A stretch of 64,000 nucleotides of DNA from Bacillus vallismortis (GTDB lineage: Bacteria > Bacillota > Bacilli > Bacillales > Bacillaceae). The stretch lies in the NCBI RefSeq assembly GCF_004116955.1, contig NZ_CP026362.1, forward strand, positions 3,172,501-3,236,500, given 5' to 3'. The position numbers were made by a program, and so were the translations under genes. This document shows positions 28,929 to 40,802 of this stretch, piece by piece. Within the stretch, counting starts at the first letter, position 1. Each line of letters begins with the position of its first letter. Under the pieces are notes generated by a model that was not told the DNA's origin, did no database searches, and worked only from the letters and a program-made list of their open reading frames with translations.

Positions 28929-29525
28929 TCAGCTGACTTCCACCCGTATAGACGTTACACTGTCGCCATTGCACTTTCCTTTTTCAATCGGACAAGAGGA
29001 AAACGCGACAATCAAATCCATTTCCGCCCGCATCCTCACGTAATCGCCGGCATTCGAAAGCGGTGTTTCCACAGACAGGTTCCCCTTCTCATCAAGCACA
29101 GTATTCATAAAAATCGCAAACGGGTAATGCATGTGGGGCTTCGGCACGCCAAACTGCTCAAGCGCCCGGTTCATATTGTCATAGCACGTATCCTGAAACT
29201 CATCCTTTTGCTTGCCGTATAACAGCCTGTTCATATCAGGGCGGCAGGCGGGAAGCAGCAGATCATGCTTGCCGACCGTATCTTCAATCAGCGTCAGCAT
29301 CGGTTTGTACAAATTGGAGTAGAGATGGTCATTGACCTTCACATGAATGGAATGATTGGCGTCAATGGTCGCTCCCTGATCAAGGTGCTCATAGAAATCC
29401 TTGGCATGGTACGCGACAAAATCTGCTACCTGCTGCCCTTCTACATCCACCACCTTCAACATCTGCCCTTTTTTCAGCTTCAGGCCAAGCCCTTTCTTCG
29501 GTTCAACGATATATTGCTGTGTCAT
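28929..29525 (-). CDS. ycgI: YcgI, DUF1989 urea carboxylase-associated family protein
   Basis: A 198-residue protein of the DUF1989 family (found with urea carboxylase and guanidine-degrading systems elsewhere). Conserved features are the QVADFVAYH segment, HHMHYPFAIFMN-like centre (PHMHYPFAIFMN) and C-terminal CPIEKGKCNG, all plausible metal-binding residues. The ATG at 29525 follows AAAGGAG. It is divergent from ycgH, an amino acid permease. The reaction is unknown here; no urea carboxylase is nearby. Confidence 0.85.
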   Translation of the reverse strand: MTQQYIVEPKKGLGLKLKKGQMLKVVDVEGQQVADFVAYHAKDFYEHLDQGATIDANHSIHVKVNDHLYSNLYKPMLTLIEDTVGKHDLLLPACRPDMNRLLYGKQKDEFQDTCYDNMNRALEQFGVPKPHMHYPFAIFMNTVLDEKGNLSVETPLSNAGDYVRMRAEMDLIVAFSSCPIEKGKCNGDSVTSIRVEVS

Positions 29526-29652
29526 GGCTTCGCTCCTTTTTTCATTAGTATGGGCGTTCGCCGCCTTCCCCATGTAAAAAGAGGCAAAAATCCGATGTAT
29601 ATAAGCTTCGGGCGGGTCGCAATCTAACCTTAGATAAAAGGGGTTGAAATTG

Positions 29653-30993
29653 ATGAGTCAAACAAAAAAAGACCAGCAAAAAGGAAATTTGGCTTGGTGG
29701 CAGCTGTCACTAATCGGTATAGGATGCACAATCGGAACAGGATTTTTTCTCGGTTCCAGCATCGCCATCGTGAAAAGCGGTTTTTCTGTTCTGCTTTCAT
29801 TTCTGATTGGGGCAATCGGCACATATTTTGTATTCGAGCAGCTTGCCAAGCTGTCGGCAAAGCAGCCGGAAAAAGGCTCGTTTTGCGCGTATGCAAGAAA
29901 AGCATTCGGCAGATGGGCCGGGTTCAGCAACGGCTGGGTGTATTGGTCATCAGAAATGCTGATTACCGGAAGCCAGCTGACAGCCATTTCGCTATTTACG
30001 AAGCATTGGTTTCCACAAGTGCCGCTATGGGTATTTGCTTCCATCTATGCGGTGCTCGGGCTTCTGATTATTTTCACCGGGCTGTCTGTGTTTGAGAAGA
30101 CCGAAAACGTACTGGCAGTTATCAAAACAGCCGCTATTTTGATGTTTATTGTCATTGCCATTCTGGCATTATGCGGAATCCTGTCCGGCGGAAAGCATGA
30201 TGTACAGGTTCCAAATCAGACGAGTGAGTTTTTCCCATACGGCGCCATGGGGCTGTGGACAGGTTTAATCTACGCGTTTTACGCCTTTGGCGGAATTGAG
30301 GTCATGGGGCTGATGGCGGTTCACTTAAAAAAACCAGAAGAAGCGTCTAAATCAGGGAAACTCATGCTGGCGACACTGGCGGTTATTTATGTCATTTCGA
30401 TCGGGCTGGCTTTGCTGCTGGTTCCATTAGACGCGTTTTCTGAGCAGAACAGCCCGTTCATTACGTCGTTAAAGGGATATAACCTTAAGATCATCCTCGA
30501 CATTTTTAACGGGATTTTCATTATCGCCGGGTTCTCGACCCTCGTCGCTTCCTTATTTGCGGTCACGACATTGCTTTGTACGATGGCTGATGACGGCGAC
30601 GCGCCGAAATGCTTTACCTTAAAGGAAGGCAAAAAAATATGCTGGCCGGCGCTGGGGCTGACGTTTGCCGGGCTTATTTTATCCATCATTCTGTCATTAG
30701 TGCTTCCCAAAAATATTTATGAGCACATGACCACAGCAGCGGGGCTGATGCTTTTGTACACTTGGCTGTTTATCCTGTTCTCCAGCAAAAAGCTGACCGA
30801 TCCCGAGGGCATGGGGAAAACGCAAATTTATTTAGCGATGATTCTGATTGCTGCGGCTGTATCCGGCACATTGTTTGAAAAATCAAGCCGGCCCGGTTTT
30901 TTTGTGAGTATCGGGTTTCTCGCGATCATTGCCGTCGTTACCGTGATCTATCAAAAAAAGCAGGGACATAAAAACCGCCCTGCCAGCTCGTGA
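29653..30993 (+). CDS. ycgH: YcgH, APC-family amino acid permease
   Basis: A 446-residue amino acid-polyamine-organocation transporter with about 12 membrane segments. The first segment carries the APC signature GIGCTIGTGFFLGSS; FYAFGGIEVMGLMA is the TM6 region. The ATG at 29653 follows AAAGGGG. The substrate is not known. The stop lies two bases from that of convergent ycgG, with no clear terminator between them. Confidence 0.9.
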   Translation: MSQTKKDQQKGNLAWWQLSLIGIGCTIGTGFFLGSSIAIVKSGFSVLLSFLIGAIGTYFVFEQLAKLSAKQPEKGSFCAYARKAFGRWAGFSNGWVYWSSEMLITGSQLTAISLFTKHWFPQVPLWVFASIYAVLGLLIIFTGLSVFEKTENVLAVIKTAAILMFIVIAILALCGILSGGKHDVQVPNQTSEFFPYGAMGLWTGLIYAFYAFGGIEVMGLMAVHLKKPEEASKSGKLMLATLAVIYVISIGLALLLVPLDAFSEQNSPFITSLKGYNLKIILDIFNGIFIIAGFSTLVASLFAVTTLLCTMADDGDAPKCFTLKEGKKICWPALGLTFAGLILSIILSLVLPKNIYEHMTTAAGLMLLYTWLFILFSSKKLTDPEGMGKTQIYLAMILIAAAVSGTLFEKSSRPGFFVSIGFLAIIAVVTVIYQKKQGHKNRPASS

Positions 30994-30995
30994 TA

Positions 30996-31754
30996 TTATT
31001 TCATTTTGTTGAACATGTTCTTTAAATAAGAAAACGGGCACTTCGATACCTGCTTTTCATCATCACGGAGGAAATACTGTTTCCATTCGCGATTGTCTTT
31101 CCCTCCGTACCAGCCTAAATGCGGATGAATCGGAGCTTGATCATAGGCTTTCAAACGAGAGCGGATCAGCCTGCTCATGTTGCGGCCAAATGGGGTTGAT
31201 CCATTTAACTCTTCAAACACCCACCTTGGCTGAAACGTGATCATGAAAAAGGGAAAGCTCCGGCTCCTTCTCGCCTCATGCCCAGGTGTGGCGCACAGAA
31301 TAAAGTACGGCTCGCCGTCAAAACAAAACTCCCATTTGTAATGCTCTGGATCGGCCGGAATGTCTTCCGGCCATTCTTTTTTGTCTTGATGGCTCAGTCT
31401 ATTTAAAAAGCTCCAAAACAGCTCTTCATACGCTTCAATCGAATAGTGCTCAGCCAAATCTTCCGGTGTGTCAAACAACACAACGAGAGAAGCGTATTTT
31501 CCAGTGTCCCGCGAAATCCTTCCGTACTCCGCAAGCAATGGAGCCAGTTCCTCCTCCGTACTATTTTCCCGCGGATCTCCGGCAAACGCAATGCGGAGCT
31601 GGTCAGTCAGAAACGCCTGCCGTCCGGGAATGCATGGAAACGTATCCGCGTCATCCGCCACAGTTTCTGCCAGAAGCTCAAAAGCGATTCTCTGCCATTC
31701 AAGAAGCTCTTCTTGATTACGTTCCAGAAAACTTTTGGTGTACATCCCAGCCAC
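30996..31754 (-). CDS. ycgG: YcgG, YqcI/YcgG family protein
   Basis: A 252-residue protein of the YqcI/YcgG family, function unknown. Conserved segments include FPCIPGRQAF near the N terminus, PLWCLF-like FDGEPYFILCATPGHEARRSR and FMITFQPRWVFEEL. It is predicted soluble with no signal peptide. The start is GTG at 31754, 8 bp after GGAGG. A small inverted repeat (AGTATC/GATACT, 31769-31785) lies just upstream. It is convergent with ycgH. Confidence 0.85.
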   Translation of the reverse strand: MAGMYTKSFLERNQEELLEWQRIAFELLAETVADDADTFPCIPGRQAFLTDQLRIAFAGDPRENSTEEELAPLLAEYGRISRDTGKYASLVVLFDTPEDLAEHYSIEAYEELFWSFLNRLSHQDKKEWPEDIPADPEHYKWEFCFDGEPYFILCATPGHEARRSRSFPFFMITFQPRWVFEELNGSTPFGRNMSRLIRSRLKAYDQAPIHPHLGWYGGKDNREWKQYFLRDDEKQVSKCPFSYLKNMFNKMK

Positions 31755-31825
31755 ATTGATCCACCTCCAGTATCATCTGGATACTATATTAAAACTGGAA
31801 GCGGCAGGTGACTGTCCTTGATGAA

Positions 31826-32455
31826 TCAGCCCAATAACTGTTTGATGCCTTGATAACCGAAGTAACATCCAAATACAAGGAGGGACACACCAGCGATTCC
31901 GGTCAATCCTCTTAATAGCTTTTCATGAAGCAGATTTCTGAACATGCTGGCTGTGATCGCCATGCAAAAATCCCAGATTAAAATGCCGATCATGATGCCG
32001 GAGCTATAGATCAGAAGCTGATTCATATCGTAGGCCTCTGCTGTTTTCGCCAGTATGCTGCCGTAAATCCCAAGCCAAAACAGAATGCTCAATGGATTTG
32101 ACAGTGAAATGAGAAAACCCGAAGCGAATGTTTTCTGGTACGACGCTTTTCCTCGTGAGCTTCGCACATCCATCGGCTCTCTGACATTTTTCAGCGTTTC
32201 AATTCCAGTATAGGTCAGAACAAAAAAGCCGAAGAGCCACAAAAACGTTTTCACAAATGGAGCGGTCAAAAACTGTGACAGCCCGAAATAAATAAAAAGC
32301 ATGTACAGTCCGTCCGCTGTCATAGCGCCTAAACCAAAAACCCACGCATGCCAAAAACCGTTTTTAATTCCTTTGTCTATTTGCGCCGCGTTCACTGGTC
32401 CCACAGGCGCAGACAAGGACAGTCCAAGCACAATATAGCTCAAAAAAATGTTCAC
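31826..32455 (-). CDS. ycgF: YcgF, LysE/RhtB-type exporter
   Basis: A 209-residue LysE-family efflux protein with about six membrane segments; the N-terminal signature LSLSAPVGPVNAAQIDKGIKNG is typical. It probably exports an amino acid or derivative. The start is GTG at 32455 with GGGAG upstream; the ORF extension to 32491 is Arg/Lys-rich and lacks a site. It lies downstream of the MarR gene ycgE. Confidence 0.88.
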   Translation of the reverse strand: MNIFLSYIVLGLSLSAPVGPVNAAQIDKGIKNGFWHAWVFGLGAMTADGLYMLFIYFGLSQFLTAPFVKTFLWLFGFFVLTYTGIETLKNVREPMDVRSSRGKASYQKTFASGFLISLSNPLSILFWLGIYGSILAKTAEAYDMNQLLIYSSGIMIGILIWDFCMAITASMFRNLLHEKLLRGLTGIAGVSLLVFGCYFGYQGIKQLLG

Positions 32456-32529
32456 CGGCCCGTACTCCCTTCTCTTACGTAACTTGTACAATTTATTCGA
32501 GAACGGGCCAAGCTATGCACAAAATTCGC

Positions 32530-32994
32530 TTACTGTTTCAGACGTTTTAGCTCTTCCTCCATGATATCGGCGGCTTTGTCTACGAAACTGAAAATAAGTT
32601 CCAGTTCTTCTTCGGTATAGTCGCGGCATAAATCCATCGTCGATTCTGACAGGGAACGGAACAAATCCTTTACATGTTTTTTTGAAGCGGTCAATGGGAC
32701 GATCATGACTCTTCTGCGGTCATCCGGGTCCTTTTCACGAGCCACATACCCCGCTTTTTCCAGCCGGTCAACAAGCGCCGTGACTGAACCCGTGCTGAGG
32801 CCTGTCTTTTTCCCCAGCTCCCCGGCAGTCATCGGCCCTGCTTCATTTAAGATGTCAGCTGATTTCAAATCGGTGGGAAACAGACCGAGAGCTTGAGCGG
32901 CTGCCTGGTGAAACAGAACCGTTCGTGTGCCCAATTTCCGAAAAAGCTGAACGGCAGTCTTTTCCAACTCACTTCTAGAATTTCTTGTTGACAA
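32530..32994 (-). CDS. ycgE: YcgE, MarR-type regulator
   Basis: A 154-residue MarR-family repressor with the winged helix (MTAGELGKKTGLSTGSVTALVDRLEKAGYV, about 54-83) and the DPDDRRRVMI wing. The start is TTG at 32994, 8 bp after GGGAGG. It is divergent from the multidrug efflux gene mdr, with a long dyad (33021-33054) between them; control of mdr by YcgE is likely (inference from arrangement). Confidence 0.9.
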   Translation of the reverse strand: MSTRNSRSELEKTAVQLFRKLGTRTVLFHQAAAQALGLFPTDLKSADILNEAGPMTAGELGKKTGLSTGSVTALVDRLEKAGYVAREKDPDDRRRVMIVPLTASKKHVKDLFRSLSESTMDLCRDYTEEELELIFSFVDKAADIMEEELKRLKQ

Positions 32995-33020
32995 CTGACA
33001 GTCCTCCCTATAAAATCAAA

Positions 33021-33054
33021 TTTATCTCGATAATCAAGATATTCGATAGATAAA
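33021..33054. promoter_or_regulatory. Candidate MarR (YcgE) operator between ycgE and mdr
   Basis: TTTATCT (33021-33027) and AGATAAA (33048-33054) form the outer arms of a dyad whose inner part CGATAATC/GATATTCG is also nearly symmetric. It sits in the 112-bp divergent region over the likely promoters. Confidence 0.65.
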
Positions 33055-33106
33055 CTATTATCATCTTATCAAAACTTACACAGAAAAGTAAGAGGAGGTA
33101 GAACAA

Positions 33107-34645
33107 ATGGACTCAACATTAGCAAAACAGGCTTCCACCAAATTTGTGGTCCTCGGTCTCCTGCTGGGGATCTTGATGTCTGCAATGGACAATACGATTG
33201 TTGCCACCGCGATGGGCAGCATCGTAGCCGATCTTGGAAGCTTCGATAAATTTGCTTGGGTGACGGCATCCTATATGGTGGCAGTCATGGCTGGCATGCC
33301 GATTTACGGCAAGCTTTCCGATATGTACGGCCGAAAACGCTTTTTCCTGTTTGGACTTATTTTTTTCTTAATCGGATCGGCTTTATGCGGGATTGCCCAG
33401 ACGATGAATCAGCTGATCATCTACCGGGCCATTCAGGGTATTGGAGGCGGTGCGCTCCTGCCAATTGCCTTTACCATTATCTTTGATTTGTTTCCGCCGG
33501 AAAAACGCGGAAAGATGTCCGGCATGTTCGGCGCTGTATTTGGATTATCCAGTGTTCTCGGGCCGCTTTTAGGCGCGATCATTACAGACGCGATCAGCTG
33601 GCACTGGGTGTTTTACATCAATGTGCCGATCGGCGCATTGTCATTGTTTTTCATTATTCGCTATTACAAAGAATCTCTGGAGCACAGAAAGCAGAAAATC
33701 GACTGGGGCGGCGCGGTTACCTTGGTCGTATCGATTGTATGCCTGATGTTCGCCCTTGAGCTCGGCGGCAAAACATACGATTGGAATTCCATTCAGATCA
33801 TCGGCTTGTTTATTGTCTTCGCCGTTTTCTTCATTGCCTTTTTTATTGTGGAGAGAAAAGTGGAAGAGCCAATCATTTCGTTCTGGATGTTTAAAAACCG
33901 GTTGTTTGCCACTGCGCAGATTCTCGCTTTCCTGTATGGCGGAACATTCATTATTTTAGCGGTATTTATTCCGATTTTCGTTCAGGCGGTGTACGGCAGC
34001 TCCGCGACAAGCGCGGGCTTTATTTTGACGCCGATGATGATTGGATCAGTCATCGGGAGCATGATCGGCGGGATCTTTCAAACGAAGGCAAGCTTCCGCA
34101 ACCTGATGCTGATTTCTGTTACGGCGTTCTTTATCGGCATGCTGCTTTTATCAAATATGACACCGGAGACGGCACGCGTATGGCTGACAGTCTTTATGAT
34201 GGTGACAGGCTTTGGTGTGGGCTTTAACTTCTCGCTTCTGCCAGCGGCATCGATGAACGATCTTGAGCCTCGTTTCCGGGGAACGGCCAACTCGACCAAT
34301 TCGTTTTTGCGGTCATTCGGCATGACTCTGGGCATCACGATTTTCGGGACGGTGCAAACAAACGTGTTCTCAAACAAGCTGAGCGACGCCTTCAGCGGCA
34401 TGAAAGGCTCAGCGGGATCAGGCGCCCCGCAAAATATCGGCGATCCGCAGGATATTTTCCAGGCAGGAACACGTTCCCAGATTCCTGAGGCGATCCTGAA
34501 TCGCGTGATTGACGCGATGTCATCAAGTATCACGTACGTCTTTTTGCTCGCTTTGATTCCAATTGGCATCGCGGCGGTCACCATTTTGTTTATGGGAAAA
34601 ACCAGAGTGAAAACAACAGCGGAAATGGCGAAGAAAGCAAATTAA
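33107..34645 (+). CDS. mdr: Mdr, DHA2-family multidrug efflux transporter
   Basis: A 512-residue MFS drug exporter of the 14-helix (DHA2) type. TM1 has LDNTIV-like MDNTIVATAM with the conserved acidic residue; the loop GKLSDMYGRKRFF and antiporter motif C (GAVFGLSSVLGPLLGA) are intact. In B. subtilis, Mdr is reported to export puromycin, norfloxacin and tosufloxacin. The ATG at 33107 follows GGAGG. It is probably repressed by divergent YcgE. Confidence 0.93.
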   Translation: MDSTLAKQASTKFVVLGLLLGILMSAMDNTIVATAMGSIVADLGSFDKFAWVTASYMVAVMAGMPIYGKLSDMYGRKRFFLFGLIFFLIGSALCGIAQTMNQLIIYRAIQGIGGGALLPIAFTIIFDLFPPEKRGKMSGMFGAVFGLSSVLGPLLGAIITDAISWHWVFYINVPIGALSLFFIIRYYKESLEHRKQKIDWGGAVTLVVSIVCLMFALELGGKTYDWNSIQIIGLFIVFAVFFIAFFIVERKVEEPIISFWMFKNRLFATAQILAFLYGGTFIILAVFIPIFVQAVYGSSATSAGFILTPMMIGSVIGSMIGGIFQTKASFRNLMLISVTAFFIGMLLLSNMTPETARVWLTVFMMVTGFGVGFNFSLLPAASMNDLEPRFRGTANSTNSFLRSFGMTLGITIFGTVQTNVFSNKLSDAFSGMKGSAGSGAPQNIGDPQDIFQAGTRSQIPEAILNRVIDAMSSSITYVFLLALIPIGIAAVTILFMGKTRVKTTAEMAKKAN

Positions 34646-34649
34646 CACA

Positions 34650-34684
34650 AAAAGCAGTACATGGCTGGCATGTACTGCTTTTTT
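34650..34684. terminator. Bidirectional terminator mdr/lctP
   Basis: AAAAGCAGTACA / TGTACTGCTTTT, 12 bp of perfect pairing around a 9-nt loop, with T-rich sides in both directions between convergent mdr and lctP. Confidence 0.9.
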
Positions 34685-34686
34685 GA

Positions 34687-36312
34687 TTACACTCCTAATC
34701 TTGCTAGGATAAATGTCCATATACAAATGATTAATAACAGAATCAGGCTGTACGCCACTGTCCGCTTAAACAGTTTAGATTCCTTGCCTGTCTGGCCAAC
34801 CGCTGCGGCGGCGATGGCGATAGACTGAGGAGAAACGAGTTTCGCCATCACCCCGCCCGCCGTATTTGCGGCCAACAGCAAATCAGAACCCGCACCGATC
34901 TGCGCTCCAGTGACAACCTGCAAATGTCCGAACAAAGCGTTATTGCTGACAACAGAACCGGTGATGAACACGCCGATCCAGCCGAGAACAGGACTGACAA
35001 ACGGGAACAAGTCTCCTGTTTTCGCCAGTGCTAACCCAATTGAAGAGCTGAGCCCCGCGAAGTTGGCCAAATTGGCAAACCCCATCACAAAGCAGATCGT
35101 CATAATCGGCACCCACAGCTCTTTTCCTGTCTCCTTCAAGGCAACAAAACCATCCCGATAAGAGAACTTTTTGCTGAACAGCCCTGTCACGATGACCGCC
35201 GCTAAAATCGCTGTACCTGTCGCTGACAGCAGATCGACTTTAAAGACTGCATCCAACGGCATGGCAGATGGCGCAATCGGCGGCATTTTCATTATTTGCT
35301 GGTGCAGAAAAGGCATTTTAAAAAGAAGTGTTGTTTGATACAACAGTCCGCCTTCTTGGAAAAGCGCCTTGAAGGCAGGAAGGCTCCAGATTGTGATCGC
35401 CGCGGTTAAAATGTAGAAAGGAGACCACGCTTTCGCAATGTCAGCGGCACTGTAAGCCTTTTTCTCACCAGCCTCGCCGGCTCCTTCCTCCCGGTACATC
35501 TCTTTCGGCTGCCATTTGCGGAGGAAGAGCGCAAGCCCGCCCATGCTGAATAAGGAAGCCAAAATGTTTGCTAATTCCGGCCCGAGCACCGCCATTGTCA
35601 GTGTCTGAACCGCTGTATACACACCGCTCACAAACAACAGGGCAGGCCAAGTCTGTTTGATTCCTTTCATTCGGTCTAAAAGGAAGACGAGCAGAAACGG
35701 AATGAAAAATGTGATCATCGGTAATGTCCACATCAATGTCCGTGACAGTTCAAGAGCGGACAAATTACCTATCTGCGCCCCTGTAATGACAGGAATTCCG
35801 ATCGCCCCGAAGGCTCCGGAGGCTGCGTTCGCAATCAAGCAGAGTGCTGCCGCTTTTAACGGTTTAAAACCGAGTTCGACGAGCAGCGCCGCACTAATCG
35901 CAATCGGAACACCAAAGCCGGCCGCGCCTTCCAAAAACGCGTTAAAACAAAAACCTATTAATAATAGCTGTATTCGTTGGTCTGGCGAAATGCCGGCAAT
36001 GCTGGAACGAATAATCGTGAACTTTCCGGTTTTCACAGCGATTTTATACAGCCACACCGCCATCAGGACGATATAGCCAATCGGCCACAGGCCGCTCCCG
36101 ATTCCTAATAAAACAGAAGAAATGGCTTTTTCAATCGGCATATGAAATGCCAGAACAGAGACGATGAAACTGACGGCTAAGGTAAGGAATGCCGCGAGAA
36201 TGCCTTTCATTTTAAAAACAGTTAAAGCCAAGAGAAAAAAGAGAATTGGAGTGAGCGCCACAAGTGCGCTCACATACTCGTTTCCAAACGGATTATACAG
36301 CTGCTCCCACAT
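34687..36312 (-). CDS. lctP: LctP, L-lactate permease
   Basis: A 541-residue lactate permease family (LctP) protein with about 13 membrane helices. Typical segments: [21 protein letters not shown] and [17 protein letters not shown]. It moves lactate across the membrane and is co-transcribed with ldh 31 bp upstream, so lactate made by fermentation can leave the cell. The ATG at 36312 ([10 protein letters not shown]) is preferred over the TTG at 36318; AAAGGG is upstream. It ends at a terminator shared with mdr. Confidence 0.95.
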   Translation of the reverse strand: MWEQLYNPFGNEYVSALVALTPILFFLLALTVFKMKGILAAFLTLAVSFIVSVLAFHMPIEKAISSVLLGIGSGLWPIGYIVLMAVWLYKIAVKTGKFTIIRSSIAGISPDQRIQLLLIGFCFNAFLEGAAGFGVPIAISAALLVELGFKPLKAAALCLIANAASGAFGAIGIPVITGAQIGNLSALELSRTLMWTLPMITFFIPFLLVFLLDRMKGIKQTWPALLFVSGVYTAVQTLTMAVLGPELANILASLFSMGGLALFLRKWQPKEMYREEGAGEAGEKKAYSAADIAKAWSPFYILTAAITIWSLPAFKALFQEGGLLYQTTLLFKMPFLHQQIMKMPPIAPSAMPLDAVFKVDLLSATGTAILAAVIVTGLFSKKFSYRDGFVALKETGKELWVPIMTICFVMGFANLANFAGLSSSIGLALAKTGDLFPFVSPVLGWIGVFITGSVVSNNALFGHLQVVTGAQIGAGSDLLLAANTAGGVMAKLVSPQSIAIAAAAVGQTGKESKLFKRTVAYSLILLLIICIWTFILARLGV

Positions 36313-36343
36313 TGACAATCAGCCCTTTACTTTGAAGTTGATT

Positions 36344-37312
<969 letters not shown>

Positions 37313-37349
37313 TCATCCTTCCAAGGGTATGTTTTTCTTTGATGTTTGT

Positions 37350-37367
37350 TTGTGAAGTATTTCACAT
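37350..37367. promoter_or_regulatory. Rex box 1 of ldh
   Basis: TTGTGAAGTATTTCACAT matches the Rex consensus TTGTGAAATATTTCACAA at 16 of 18 positions, about 41 bp before the ldh start. Confidence 0.9.
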
Positions 37368-37372
37368 TTATA

Positions 37373-37390
37373 TTGTGCAATATTTCACAA
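37373..37390. promoter_or_regulatory. Rex box 2 of ldh
   Basis: TTGTGCAATATTTCACAA matches the Rex consensus at 17 of 18 positions. Its centre is 23 bp from that of box 1, about two helical turns, so both dimers would bind the same DNA face. The -10 like TATAAA lies between them. Confidence 0.92.
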
Positions 37391-37432
37391 ACTATTGCAA
37401 GAGAAAAGTTTTGTCTGATTTATGAACAAAAA

Positions 37433-37624
37433 AGAAACCATCGAGGATGGTTTCTCAAATGATACCAAAATCTTAAAACGGTCTATCATTTTAGGATTTT
37501 GGCATCTTTTCAGGTGATGTAAATACCCTTGAAATCTAGGAAGGACGAGCATCATCGACGGGCAGACCTGACATCGAATGCGAGGGTTTGTCGACACGCT
37601 GAGAAATGATCCATGTTGGTTTCT
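37433..37624 (+). repeat. Dispersed intergenic repeat element, copy C (ldh-amyE), with duplicated terminator hairpins
   Basis: Order: hairpin AGAAACCATC/GATGGTTTCT (37433-37455), copy-specific stem-loop (37461-37506), core (37506-37552, ending AAGGACGAGCAT), conserved end (37575-37600, GCGAGGGTTTGTCGACACGCT in part) and a second hairpin (37602-37624) identical to the first at 18 of 23 positions. The distal hairpin has a perfect T tail on the minus strand and ends amyE; the copy next to amyE is decayed. Core and end match copies A and B, while the internal stem sequence is different but still pairs. Confidence 0.85.
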
Positions 37625-37648
37625 ATGAGATTCTCTCCTCGCTTTCCC

Positions 37649-39628
<1,980 letters not shown>

Positions 39629-39735
39629 TCATGACACTCCTTATATGGTTTTTATAGACTTACGGCGGAGTCAAAAACCCCTCTTACAAATCTTCCGCTT
39701 CCTCCTTTCAAACTGATGTGAAGACTGGATAATTT

Positions 39736-39749
39736 TGTTAACGCTTACA
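39736..39749. promoter_or_regulatory. CcpA cre site of amyE (amyO)
   Basis: TGTAAGCGTTAACA (minus strand) is the known amyO operator sequence and a perfect match to the cre consensus TGWNANCGNTNWCA. It lies at the amyE promoter, so binding of CcpA during glucose growth would block it. Confidence 0.95.
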
Positions 39750-39851
39750 TTTAAAATTATCACAATCACTCTATCAAAACAACGCAGTAGCGCGAATTCA
39801 AATCAATGTGCCTATCCAGCTAGAAAACCTGGGACGGAACGCCGTGTTCAA

Positions 39852-39886
39852 ACAAAAAAAGAAACCATCTCACTAAGATGATTTCT
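39852..39886 (-). terminator. Terminator of ycgB (overlaps the stop codon)
   Basis: Minus-strand GAAATCATC / GATGGTTTC stem with loop TTAGTGA, then TTTTTTTG. The ycgB stop TAG is inside the loop, so the last five codons form the left arm. Confidence 0.85.
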
Positions 39887-40364
39887 TCTCTATCTCTTCT
39901 TTTACCGCTCTTCTGTATGACCACTTCACAATGAGATACCGAAGCAGAAACAGTACACCGCCGCAAACGATAAAAAGAAGGATCATTTTCAGCCAAGCGA
40001 AGAATGTATGGGGAATCCCCCTGTCGTACATCGTAAGCACCACTACCGCAAAGGCAACCGCAATTGAATCTATACGCTGCTGCTTCACCCGTTTTTGCAG
40101 TTCTTCTTCGGTGTCTATTCTCGGCATGAGCATTCCCGACGCTCCTGCCTTGATGCAGTAATATAAGATGATGAGGAACAAAAACACAAGGCTTGCAGCC
40201 CATTCCTTAAACGGAAATTGAAAAATAATGCCGCGGATGATCACATCAAGGAGCGCAAACGATCCCGCAATCATCCCAATCTCCGACCAGATTTTTTGTT
40301 CTTTTTCTTTTACTCTCTTATTTTTTCCATTCACGCCTGAAAGTCTATTACGCAGATTATTCAT
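39873..40364 (-). CDS. ycgB: YcgB, small membrane protein (DUF6773-like)
   Basis: A 163-residue integral membrane protein with a basic N terminus (about 1-24) and about four hydrophobic segments (29-50, 57-72, 98-110 and 120-145), Lys/Arg/Glu-rich C terminus. Layout resembles the DUF6773-type membrane proteins often encoded beside an XRE regulator, though none is present here. The ATG at 40364 follows GGGAGGAAGG. Function unknown. Gene order beside amyE is as in 168; beyond it the order differs. Confidence 0.8.
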   Translation of the reverse strand: MNNLRNRLSGVNGKNKRVKEKEQKIWSEIGMIAGSFALLDVIIRGIIFQFPFKEWAASLVFLFLIILYYCIKAGASGMLMPRIDTEEELQKRVKQQRIDSIAVAFAVVVLTMYDRGIPHTFFAWLKMILLFIVCGGVLFLLRYLIVKWSYRRAVKEEIEKKSS

Positions 40365-40802
40365 GACCTTCCTCCCGCACTTTTACGAATGGCTTTGGCT
40401 TACATCTTACAATAACAGCCTGTGCTTCTGCAATGAATAAATCAAAAGCCCGCCGCACGAGCCAGTCCCCTAGTCAAGGCAAGCCGAATCAGGTGAGCGG
40501 CAGTATACTTGAGCCGCTTCCCATACGAAACCCCGCTTGCCGCACGCACAGCATCCAACATTGGCTGCGGCCTTCAGCCGGATGCTTCACCATTCCCACC
40601 CTTTGTAAGAGCTGGGTCATTTAGAAGCATCCTTTTTTGCGTTAACATTTCGCTCATCAATTTATGGCCAATGGGCAACAATAGGTTCAAACAGTCACTT
40701 TTTTACATGCTGACAAATCAAACATGTAACCAACAATCGCAAAGGTAAGCCATCAAAATAGACATAAGTTATGCAGCTAGAAATGTGAAAAGAGGGTAAT
40801 GG
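40365..40802. other. Gene-free region ycgB to the CLC gene
   Basis: This 438-bp stretch holds the ycgB promoter area, the possible amhX scrap (40450-40625) and an AT-rich leader before the CLC gene. I looked for a fluoride riboswitch in front of the CLC-F gene and did not find its conserved core. Small plus-strand frames here have no plausible ribosome binding sites. Confidence 0.6.
40450..40625 (+). pseudogene. amhX: Probable remnant of amhX (amidohydrolase 3' end)
   Basis: The plus strand of this otherwise gene-free stretch carries IGCGLQPDASPFPPF (about 40550-40595), close to the AmhX C-terminal segment LGLGCGLQPGLHHPHMTF as I remember it; the DNA string GGCTGCGGCCTTCAGCCGG is the best-kept part. 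A frameshift and stop codons interrupt the rest. In 168, amhX lies between opuAC and ycgB, and in this orientation would be on the plus strand. A faint match, so read it as a hypothesis. Confidence 0.4.

Noticed and set aside
40433..40748. Small plus-strand frames of 63 and 79 codons
   Set aside because: No ribosome binding sites and no family resemblance apart from the short amhX-like stretch; better read as gene remains.
40640..40802. Fluoride riboswitch before the CLC-F gene
   Set aside because: No match to the conserved core of that riboswitch class was found in the leader.
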